Source of the DNA: Deltaproteobacteria bacterium
GTDB lineage: Bacteria; Desulfobacterota; JADFXK01
Assembly (NCBI GenBank): GCA_015233295.1
Contig: JADFYC010000081.1
Coordinates: forward strand, 5,553-11,561
Direction of reading: 5' to 3'
Length of the DNA stretch: 6,009 bases
The position numbers and the translations under genes are program-made. Below are positions 1-5,099 of the stretch, one piece after another. The notes beneath the pieces were generated by a model. That model ran no database searches. It was not told the origin of the DNA and worked only from the letters and a program-made list of their open reading frames with translations. The first letter of the stretch is position 1. Each line of letters begins with the position of its first letter.

Positions 1-27
1 ATGTGTATCATTCGCCGGACTTTAGAG

Positions 28-57
28 CGAGGGGAAGACATCACCCTCGGCGGTTTT
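28..57 (+). terminator. Possible intrinsic terminator or leader hairpin at left edge
   Basis: CGAGGG (28-33) and CCCTCG (44-49) form a perfect 6-bp inverted repeat with a 10-base loop, followed by GCGG and a run of five T at 53-57. This is close to a rho-independent terminator, but the T-run starts four bases after the stem. It may end a gene lying left of the window, or be an attenuator in the leader of the gene that starts at 87, since only about 30 bases separate it from that start. The sequence cannot distinguish these. Confidence 0.4.
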
Positions 58-86
58 TCCTCCAGATTAGGGATAACGTATTATAA

Positions 87-1541
87 ATGGGACGAGAAAG
101 TCTTTTTAAACCGACAGACAAGAAAAAAAAGAAGGCATCGTTTACTCAGGCGGAAAAGAATGATCTTCTGAAACAGGTGGCTGAGTCTAACTTACCCTTG
201 GACAAGTCCCTAACTCAGTTGAATATTTCTAAATCCACCTACTATAGGTGGCTAAAAGAGCTTTCGCCGGAAGCCCCGGCCGCAGGGTCCGAAGCAGCCT
301 TAGATGTGGTGTCGCCACCTGATGAGTCGACGGTGTCAAGCGAAGAGGTGGAATCAAGTCCGGCTGGACTGACTCAGGATCAAGTCGGGAGGGACACGGT
401 GACCGCTTCATCTAAGGAGAAGAGCCTGGATGAAGAATTAGTCTTGGTCAGGCAAGACGCCGCTCCTTCTTCATCCCAATTAGAAAGAATTTCGGCGGCG
501 ATGCCGAAGAGTCGAGAGCTAAGCTCTCCAAAAACCATGATCGAAAGCGAGGAGGGACAAAAATTGAGTGACGCAACTCCAAAAGGGAAATTAACCAAGG
601 TTATGGAAAAAGGCCGCAATGGGAATGGACGACTAACGGTATTTATATTAGTGGGGATCATTATCATCATTGGTGGCTTCACCTTTAGTCTTTGCATGGT
701 CAATTCTAACAAATACTATATCGTCACCGAAGGGAGCCAGTTCACCTTGTGGAAGGGAATTTTTGCCCCCGCAGGTAGATCTCCATTGCCTGACTTCAAG
801 CCCATTACCATAGAAGGAATGGACTTAACCGAGCTGACCAGGGCGCCCTATCCAGGAAAATTTGCAGCTATGAACGCGATTTTCGGCCTTTTGTTGGAAA
901 AAGCTGAAGCGGCCATTCGGATCAAGCCGGTACCTGATTATGTCCAGGCAAAGTTATATCTGGAGCAGGCCGGTCGCGTTACGATCAACGAACAGCAAGA
1001 ACTTCAGTTAAACAAGACGTTCGGCCGATTGGAATATACCAGCGCCATGACTCCGATTACCTCTTTTGAATCCGACCTCCACAAAGCCTATACCAATGCG
1101 CTGAAACACTTGGAAAGAGCAAAAGCCCTGGGATTCCATGACGGTGATATTGATAGACTGATCAGCCAGACACAGGCCAAGGCCAAAGAACTGAATGCCT
1201 GGTTGACAAAATATGATCAGAGCCTGGTGGCTGTGACGGCGACGGAAGAGGCCCGGAAGCAACAATTAGAACTTGAGGCCAAGGCGGAGATGAGGAGAGA
1301 ACCTGCCCCGATGATGCCGGAAATTAAATCGGCCGATGTGGTAAAGAAAGAAACCGCAGTAAAAGTAGAGCCAACGTCAATCGAGAAGAAAGAAACATCG
1401 CCCGAGAAGAAGACCCAGGAATTAGCAGTTGACAAAAAAGAAAGCAGACCGGCTGAGCAGGTGGCCACACCGCCCAAGGTTGATGCGAAAAAAGACGAGA
1501 TGACGACGAAACCGAGCGATAAGCCGAAGGACCAAAAATAG
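87..1541 (+). CDS. Single-pass membrane protein with N-terminal helix-turn-helix-like segment and periplasmic domain
   Basis: This 484-residue protein is of unknown function. Residues 12-16 are a lysine run. Residues about 20-58 look like the helix-turn-helix found at the start of transposase-type proteins, with the tell-tale NISKSTYYRWLKE. Residues 59-182 are a hydrophilic Ser/Glu/Pro-rich linker. Residues 183-205 form one strongly hydrophobic membrane helix (FILVGIIIIIGG), preceded by Lys/Arg, so the N-terminus should be cytoplasmic and residues 206-484 external. The outer part begins KYYIVTEGSQFTLWKG, is mostly helical, has a short charged helix at about 384-405, and ends in a disordered Lys/Glu/Pro/Thr tail with recurring KKET/KKES units. 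The start is fixed by an in-frame TAA at 84-86 directly before the ATG; AGGGA at 69-73 is a weak, rather distant ribosome site. The 101-residue gene follows after 110 bases. A membrane-tethered regulator (CadC/ToxR-like layout) is one reading, but the segment could be a non-DNA-binding remnant. Confidence 0.85.
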   Translation: MGRESLFKPTDKKKKKASFTQAEKNDLLKQVAESNLPLDKSLTQLNISKSTYYRWLKELSPEAPAAGSEAALDVVSPPDESTVSSEEVESSPAGLTQDQVGRDTVTASSKEKSLDEELVLVRQDAAPSSSQLERISAAMPKSRELSSPKTMIESEEGQKLSDATPKGKLTKVMEKGRNGNGRLTVFILVGIIIIIGGFTFSLCMVNSNKYYIVTEGSQFTLWKGIFAPAGRSPLPDFKPITIEGMDLTELTRAPYPGKFAAMNAIFGLLLEKAEAAIRIKPVPDYVQAKLYLEQAGRVTINEQQELQLNKTFGRLEYTSAMTPITSFESDLHKAYTNALKHLERAKALGFHDGDIDRLISQTQAKAKELNAWLTKYDQSLVAVTATEEARKQQLELEAKAEMRREPAPMMPEIKSADVVKKETAVKVEPTSIEKKETSPEKKTQELAVDKKESRPAEQVATPPKVDAKKDEMTTKPSDKPKDQK

Positions 1542-1651
1542 GCTGACGAGATATCAAGTAAAGAGAAAGAGGCACAACGGCACAATCGGGATAACAACTA
1601 CAATTATTTTGTGATAAAGCTCCTTGAACCGGAGTCGGAAGGAGGATCATA

Positions 1652-1957
1652 ATGATGAAGAACATAGCCGAATGCGTGGCTGATTATAAGATATTGGCCG
1701 CGGGGATATTGGCTTTGACCATTGGTTTTCTTTGTCTGGGGTTTTGGTGGGCGCCGTTCCTGAAAATTATGGCCGGGATTCTTCCTTTGGCATTGATCTT
1801 GGGTGGCGGTCTGGCGGCTTACCTGGGATTTGAAGAACTGCGCGACAAAATGAATGAACAGACCGAAGAAGTCGGCGGAGCGGTAGACGACGTTGGTGCA
1901 GTTAAGGACGAACTGGAGAAATTGAAGGCGGAGTTGGCCTCACTCAAAGGAAATTAA
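1652..1957 (+). CDS. Small membrane protein with two helices and C-terminal coiled coil
   Basis: The product is 101 residues and is not recognised as a named family. Residues about 13-36 and 38-60 are hydrophobic membrane helices rich in Gly, Leu and Ile, separated by only a very short turn, giving a hairpin with both ends probably in the cytoplasm. Residues 61-99 are charged and heptad-like (DELEKLKAELASLK), which suggests a coiled coil used for self-association or partner binding. GGAGG at 1641-1645 is an excellent ribosome site, 6 bases before the ATG at 1652 and 9 before a second in-frame ATG at 1655, so either could be used. It lies 110 bases downstream of the HTH-membrane gene on the same strand and ends about 30 bases before a strong terminator, so the two may be co-transcribed. 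Confidence 0.8.
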   Translation: MMKNIAECVADYKILAAGILALTIGFLCLGFWWAPFLKIMAGILPLALILGGGLAAYLGFEELRDKMNEQTEEVGGAVDDVGAVKDELEKLKAELASLKGN

Positions 1958-1978
1958 TTTCCGCACGTTTTCGCTAAG

Positions 1979-2034
1979 AAAAAAATGACCGCAGGAACCA
2001 GGAGTAAGGCACTCTCAGGTTTCTGCGGTTTTTG
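1979..2034. terminator. Bidirectional rho-independent terminator
   Basis: ACCGCAGGAACC (1988-1999) pairs with GGTTTCTGCGGT (2018-2029) in a 12-bp stem with a single G-T wobble. On the plus strand it is followed by a T-run through 2034 and more T after one G. Reading the minus strand, the stem is followed after two bases by seven T, the complement of the A-run at 1979-1985. It lies between the 101-residue plus-strand gene (ends 1957) and the minus-strand methyltransferase gene (ends 2094), so it can end both converging transcripts. Confidence 0.85.
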
Positions 2035-2093
2035 TTTTCCGGGGATATGTTCTCCAACGGCTGTCGTAGGGTGGTGTAATCACGGGAGGGATT

Positions 2094-2852
2094 CTAACGG
2101 GCCAATCCCGCCCGATGGAACAGGTAATCCGGTTTGAAAGAGGAAACCAGATGTAGAGGATCGGCTCGGAAAACATACTTGGCCGGGGTACACAGGGCAA
2201 TAAATGCTCCCAGCGGGTTTTTTTGAGCTGGACGTGACCGTTCAATCCATCGGAAGTATTTGTTTGGTCTAGAGTGCAATAACGTTACCGAACCCCATTC
2301 CACTTCGGTCGGTCCCAGGACGCTCTTAACCAGCCCTTTCAGTCCCCATAGGCTTCGAAACTTGGCCCGATTATATATGGTGGGATGGATGATTCCTTTG
2401 ATCCGACGGAATACCGCGGTTAAGGAATAGGGATTTAGTGTTGCGATAAGGATATGTTGTCTCGTCACCCGGGCGGCCTCGGCCAGGGCGGTATAAGGGT
2501 CATCCATGAATTCTAATGAGGTGATCATGACGGAAACATCGAATTCATTGTCCTCAAAGGGCAGGTCCTCTGCCCTTCCTTGATACAAGGCTACGGATTG
2601 CCCAAGTTTTTGTTGGGCCAGGCTGAGGCAGTGGGGTGAGGGGTCTAATCCGGTAACGTCTAACCCGAGGTGTTTGAACAAGCCCAAGTAATATCCTGTG
2701 CCACAACCGATATCAAGCAACCGTTGACCGGCCGCCGGCTTGAGAAGTCGAACGACCAATTCAGCTTCCAGTTCCTGGATGAATCGGCCGGTCTCAGTCT
2801 TAAGCCATTGGTCGCAGGATAATGCCGCGTTGTGATCGAAGACGAAGCCCAA
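2094..2852 (-). CDS. Class I SAM-dependent methyltransferase (Methyltransf_11/UbiE-BioC type)
   Basis: This 252-residue protein should transfer a methyl group from S-adenosylmethionine to an unknown small molecule or lipid. Residues 45-55 (LLDIGCGTGYY) are motif I, the glycine loop that binds SAM. D70 in GLDPSP sits at the end of the second strand, where the ribose hydroxyls bind. Residues 94-119 (AEDLPFEDNEFDVSVMITSL onward) are the typical region II/III of UbiE/BioC-like enzymes. The C-terminal ~110 residues are basic and aromatic and probably form the substrate cap, giving no specificity clue. The start codon is TTG: an in-frame TGA lies only two codons upstream, there is no alternative Met until residue 109, and AGGGGTG at 2863-2857 is a good ribosome site. 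It is the last gene before the bidirectional terminator and lies 165 bases after the STAS gene, so it may be the tail of the operon or have its own promoter. Confidence 0.9.
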   Translation of the reverse strand: MGFVFDHNAALSCDQWLKTETGRFIQELEAELVVRLLKPAAGQRLLDIGCGTGYYLGLFKHLGLDVTGLDPSPHCLSLAQQKLGQSVALYQGRAEDLPFEDNEFDVSVMITSLEFMDDPYTALAEAARVTRQHILIATLNPYSLTAVFRRIKGIIHPTIYNRAKFRSLWGLKGLVKSVLGPTEVEWGSVTLLHSRPNKYFRWIERSRPAQKNPLGAFIALCTPAKYVFRADPLHLVSSFKPDYLFHRAGLAR

Positions 2853-3017
2853 GGGTCACCCCTGCTAGTGCTTGCCGGGTTAGAAAGGAGTAACATTCAG
2901 GCCCCTGACGACCAGCGCCGTGGTTACGTTTTTGGGTGCTTTTTCCTATCTGGGTAACCGCCGTCTTAAGGCTTAACTAATGATAGATGATCGGTAACGT
3001 CATCAGATCGATTTGCT
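2853..3017. other. Intergenic gap between STAS and methyltransferase genes
   Basis: No gene is supported here. GGTTAC (2922-2927) and GTAACC (2954-2959) are inverted repeats 26 bases apart, and GATGA/TCATC (2986-2990 and 3000-3004) form a weak 5-bp hairpin. Neither is followed by a T-run on the minus strand, so no terminator is called. No convincing promoter boxes were found. Whether the methyltransferase gene is co-transcribed with STAS is open. Confidence 0.4.
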
Positions 3018-3350
3018 CTAAAAATGCTTCAAGGCCTCGTTGGGGTCCCCATAGATATCAAAAATGGAGGTAAAACCGGCGATCTCGAACACCTCCTTAA
3101 CGTACTGGGTCAAAGACGATAACACGATGCGGCCGTTTGTCTTTTTTACCTTTTTAGTCGTGGCTAACAAGACTCGCAATCCGGCACTACTGATGTAGTT
3201 TGTGCCGGCCAGATCGACAAGGAGTTTCTTGTGTCCGGCGTCCAACACCCCGTTTAGCTTTTCTTCCACCATTCCAGCGGCTTGGGCGTCAAACCGGCCT
3301 CCTAATAAAACGACCTGAACATCACCTTGCGCTTTGATTGAAATCTCCAT
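3018..3350 (-). CDS. STAS-domain protein, anti-sigma-factor antagonist type (SpoIIAA/RsbV-like)
   Basis: The whole 110-residue product is one STAS domain, the usual size for SpoIIAA/RsbV. Such proteins switch partners by phosphorylation of one serine: the unphosphorylated form sequesters a kinase-type anti-sigma factor or relays a signal to an output. The conserved loop reads NYISSAGLRVLL; counting from the ATG at 3350, Ser55 matches the phosphorylated serine of RsbV's DSTGL, while the preceding Asp is replaced by Ser54, as in many non-Bacillus homologues. A TTG six bases upstream (3356) extends the frame, but AAGGAG (3365-3360) is 9 bases from the ATG and only 3 from the TTG, so the ATG is chosen. 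No anti-sigma kinase, sigma factor or phosphatase is next to it, so its partner is encoded elsewhere. It follows the 110-residue His/Cys gene by 46 bases and has its own strong ribosome site. Confidence 0.92.
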   Translation of the reverse strand: MEISIKAQGDVQVVLLGGRFDAQAAGMVEEKLNGVLDAGHKKLLVDLAGTNYISSAGLRVLLATTKKVKKTNGRIVLSSLTQYVKEVFEIAGFTSIFDIYGDPNEALKHF

Positions 3351-3396
3351 AAACAATATCTCCTTAGGTCCAAGATCGAAGCATTGGCCTGCAGTC

Positions 3397-3729
3397 CTAG
3401 GTTTTGAGATTTAGTTTTTCGATAAGGTTATTGGCAAACCTTAAGATGAAGGCAGTTTGCACTTCCCCGGCATATCCGGTACAGGAGCAACTCATGGTGT
3501 TCCGACTCCTGATCAGGAATTCAAACTTAACCCAATTCCGGCCAAGTTCTACGGCAAAGCTGAAGGGTTTACACTGGTGATGGTGGAACTGGTTTTCATT
3601 AAGCAGATCATCATGGAGAGTTATCCAATAAATCCCGTCAACCGCACTCGGTTCACCGGCCTCAATCAGGTACTCTCGTATCTTAGCCATATCTTGAGCG
3701 TTCAGCTCATCAAACAGTAATTGTCGCAT
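3397..3729 (-). CDS. Conserved-looking hypothetical protein with His/Cys clusters
   Basis: This 110-residue soluble protein is not assigned to a named family. It starts with a helical stretch (residues 1-25), then GIYWITLHDDLL (32-43), a cluster HHHQC (49-53), a strand-rich core (FAVELGRNWVKFEFLIRS, 58-75), a CSC motif (81-83) and a C-terminal helix (FILRFANNLIEKL). The His/Cys groups could bind metal, but this is inference. The ATG at 3729 lies only 9 bases after the TAA of the cation transporter gene. Its ribosome site (AAGGAA, 3747-3742) is 12 bases away inside the transporter's last codons, so translation is probably coupled. It sits between the transporter and the STAS gene in the same direction. 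Confidence 0.75.
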   Translation of the reverse strand: MRQLLFDELNAQDMAKIREYLIEAGEPSAVDGIYWITLHDDLLNENQFHHHQCKPFSFAVELGRNWVKFEFLIRSRNTMSCSCTGYAGEVQTAFILRFANNLIEKLNLKT

Positions 3730-3738
3730 AACGGTTTG

Positions 3739-4434
3739 TTATTCCTTGTTTCGGATGACGGAAGGGATAGTTTGTCCTATGCCCGGCTGACGGCATGTGC
3801 GGCCACAACAACACGACAGTCCATTGGCTTTTTGGAGAGCCTCTTTTCCTTCTTTGATTGAAAACAAGGCGATGACGATCGAACCAACCGAATCAAGTAA
3901 GCCGACTCCGGTCAATTCGTAGCCGATGCTGGCCAGCATCAGGACGATCCCCAGATACATGCAGACACGGCTACAGGCTGCATCGGCCAGGATTGCACCA
4001 GAACCGAGTTGCCGACCGGTGTTGCCCTTATAATGAACCAGTATTCCCATGCAGATGATTGAAACCGCACCGACGACGATACCCCAGAAGGTGGTTTCCG
4101 GTTTATGCTGATGATAGATATTCCATGAGGCCGTCATGATCAGCCCGGCAGCCAGAAGACAAAAAGCAACCCCCGTAATCCTCAGAGCTTGCTTTTCAAA
4201 TCTATCGCTATCCTCATTATCGGGTGATTGCCGGAGTCGCCTGACCATGTGCCAGACCCCTACAGCCGAAATGACTTCGACGAAAGAATCTACCCCAAAA
4301 GCAAAGAGGGTTAGAGTCTCATCGGAGACTCCGAGCCAGACTGATACCAGACCTTCGGCCAAATTAAAGAAAATAGTTAGGATGGCCAAGAGGTTCGCTC
4401 TGTTATAGAGATTTTCACGCGACGGTATCGGCAT
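3739..4434 (-). CDS. CDF-type cation transporter, truncated form with Cys-substituted metal site
   Basis: This 231-residue inner-membrane protein has six predicted helices (about 13-35, 43-65, 85-105, 116-134, 146-172, 178-194) and the cation diffusion facilitator layout of metal/proton antiporters. Helix 2 has GVDSFVEV: D49 and E53 match the Asp pair of E. coli YiiP's transport site. Helix 5 has LADAACSRVC: C154 and C158 fall where YiiP has His153 and Asp157, so the usual HxxxD is CxxxC. The cytoplasmic C-terminal domain of typical CDF proteins (about 300 residues) is missing; a short tail with CCCGRTC (208-214) replaces it. It was probably built as a shortened family member rather than cut off, because the reading frame is clean and all six helices are present. 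The start ATG is the first after a tandem TGA TAG in the same frame and has only a weak ribosome site, so coupling to the preceding small ORF is possible. The substrate is unknown; a soft metal is a guess from the cysteines. Confidence 0.85.
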   Translation of the reverse strand: MPIPSRENLYNRANLLAILTIFFNLAEGLVSVWLGVSDETLTLFAFGVDSFVEVISAVGVWHMVRRLRQSPDNEDSDRFEKQALRITGVAFCLLAAGLIMTASWNIYHQHKPETTFWGIVVGAVSIICMGILVHYKGNTGRQLGSGAILADAACSRVCMYLGIVLMLASIGYELTGVGLLDSVGSIVIALFSIKEGKEALQKANGLSCCCGRTCRQPGIGQTIPSVIRNKE

Positions 4435-4443
4435 ACTTTTCTA

Positions 4444-4530
4444 TCAGGTTTCTTCGGCCATGGCCAGCCCGGCATAGACAATTAAAAAGGTCATAGGAGA
4501 CCGGCAACAGGCATGAGCGTGACTTGTCAC
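4444..4530 (-). CDS. Candidate 28-residue Cys/His small membrane peptide
   Basis: The GTG start (4530-4528) overlaps the TGA of the 124-residue gene as GTGA, a classical coupling arrangement. The peptide begins MTSHAHACCRS, continues with a hydrophobic stretch MTFLIVYAGLAMA, and ends AEET followed by tandem stops TGA TAG. The cation transporter ATG follows 6 bases after the TAG, in the same frame. The internal Met at position 13 (ATG, 4494-4492) is an alternative start. No strong ribosome site is seen for the GTG. The His/Cys head followed by one short hydrophobic segment, directly before a Cys-variant metal transporter, makes a real small gene plausible, but a chance ORF this short cannot be excluded without homologues. 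Confidence 0.4.
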   Translation of the reverse strand: MTSHAHACCRSPMTFLIVYAGLAMAEET

Positions 4531-4531
4531 G
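4518..4531. repeat. 14-bp palindrome CGTGACTTGTCACG
   Basis: Two perfect 6-base arms (CGTGAC, GTCACG) flank a TT spacer. The palindrome covers the stop codon of the 124-residue gene and the GTG of the candidate 28-residue ORF. It could be an operator or a small RNA hairpin that tunes coupling between the two; no promoter boxes next to it were convincing, so an operator role is speculative. Confidence 0.4.
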
Positions 4532-4901
4532 AGGTTTTAACCTGGCTTGAGGAATCCTGCGCCTGGTCCGCCTGGTCTATCGCCCTGCCGTTGCGGAAGG
4601 CGTCCACCACGCTGATAGCCCAGACCGCAAATAGGATGGAGGAAGCTGCCCACAGATAGGTGTGGTCGCGGTTCCGCACTTTGGCCAGTACTTCGTTGAC
4701 AGCCTCGGGCGATGATTGTATGGTGTCCATAGAATTAATTACGGAGTAGAAATCGGTGGCCACAAGCATAAACAAGGCGATGAAGAGAACCGTGGTAATT
4801 CCGATCAATAAACAGCCCTTGGCTATTTGCCGATTATATAGCTGGCCTACGCCGGGCAAGATTAAGCCCGATAATACCGGTGATATTAACGCCTTTCGCA
4901 T
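4527..4901 (-). CDS. Small PGVGQ-motif membrane protein (TM2/DUF5683-like)
   Basis: The product is 124 residues. Near the N-terminus, LSGLILPGVGQLYNRQIAKG (10-29) is the signature of TM2-like membrane proteins, in which a PGxGQ turn joins two hydrophobic segments. Helices are predicted at about 5-22, 29-50 and 82-103; a polar stretch with many Asn/Ser/Asp joins the second and third, and D100 in SVVDAFRNG resembles the conserved Asp after the last helix in this group. The C-terminus (106-124) is polar, rich in Gln, Asp and Ser, and probably cytoplasmic. The function of the family is not established. GGAG (4913-4910) lies 8 bases before the ATG, a good start. Its first 16 bases overlap the 34-residue ORF upstream in another frame, and its stop overlaps the next candidate ORF, so it sits inside a compact minus-strand operon. 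Confidence 0.82.
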   Translation of the reverse strand: MRKALISPVLSGLILPGVGQLYNRQIAKGCLLIGITTVLFIALFMLVATDFYSVINSMDTIQSSPEAVNEVLAKVRNRDHTYLWAASSILFAVWAISVVDAFRNGRAIDQADQAQDSSSQVKTS

Positions 4902-4990
4902 AATCCAGGCTCCATGTACAGATTCTTGGAACGGGGTCCGATGGGATCTTTGGTTTGCCCGTCAGCCTTATTTTTGTCAGATGGACCCAT
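4886..4990 (-). CDS. Candidate 34-residue hydrophilic small ORF (possible leader or detached N-terminus)
   Basis: The ATG at 4990 has a fair ribosome site (AAAGGG, 5005-5000, 9 bases away). It encodes a charged, Lys/Asp/Pro-rich peptide starting MGPSDKNKADGQTKD and ending KNLYMEPGLCERR. It overlaps the first 16 bases of the 124-residue gene in a different frame. Its composition looks protein-like, and the C-terminal words YMEPGL run naturally into the RKALISPVL that begins the next gene. Two readings are therefore possible: a small coupled gene, or the N-terminal part of the membrane protein separated by a one-base frame change (natural or a sequencing error). It lies about 49 bases downstream of the candidate promoter. 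Confidence 0.35.
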   Translation of the reverse strand: MGPSDKNKADGQTKDPIGPRSKNLYMEPGLCERR

Positions 4991-5038
4991 GATGATAAGC
5001 CCTTTCCGTCCCGTTGCCGATGTATTGACTGAATTTTT

Positions 5039-5067
5039 ACCTTACCCCAAACGCCTTTGATTGTCAA
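5039..5067 (-). promoter_or_regulatory. Candidate sigma-70 promoter for the minus-strand operon
   Basis: On the minus strand TTGACA (5067-5062) is a perfect -35 box, followed by exactly 17 bases and TAAGGT (5044-5039), a poor -10 box matching 3 of 6 consensus positions. Transcription would start near 5032, about 40 bases before the 34-residue ORF and 130 before the 124-residue gene. The placement is right for the first gene of the cluster, but the weak -10 box keeps confidence low. Confidence 0.35.
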
Positions 5068-5099
5068 TGAGGTTGTCGTTAATCCCAAAGAGGCCTGAA

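Noticed and set aside
1..171. Open frame from ATG at position 1 to TGA at 169-171 (56 residues)
   Set aside because: Its C-terminal half is the Arg/Lys-rich shadow of the A-rich start of the real gene at 87, and it runs through the hairpin at 28-57; no ribosome site can be seen because the window begins at the ATG.
1599..1604. TACAAT as -10 box of a separate promoter for the 101-residue gene
   Set aside because: No -35 match at the proper distance (AACGGC-like bases), so it is not called.
1217..1665. Minus-strand ORFs of 113 and 126 residues opposite the Lys-rich tail
   Set aside because: Ser/Phe/Leu-rich shadows of AAG/GAA-rich codons on the plus strand; no ribosome sites or motifs.
3457..3720. 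Plus-strand 87-residue ORF
   Set aside because: It lies entirely inside the minus-strand 110-residue gene, has no ribosome site, and the minus-strand product has the more protein-like composition and operon context.
4456..4465. Palindrome GGCCATGGCC before the transporter gene
   Set aside because: A 10-base palindrome within the candidate small ORF, expected by chance at this length in GC-containing sequence; no sign of a site function.
5025..5053. Plus-strand TTGACT as promoter for the isomerase gene
   Set aside because: No acceptable -10 hexamer at 16-18 bases; the isomerase promoter could not be located.
4834..5088. Minus-strand 84-residue ORF across the operon start
   Set aside because: It occupies the third frame over the promoter region, the 34-residue ORF and the PGVGQ gene; no start signal or recognisable motif.
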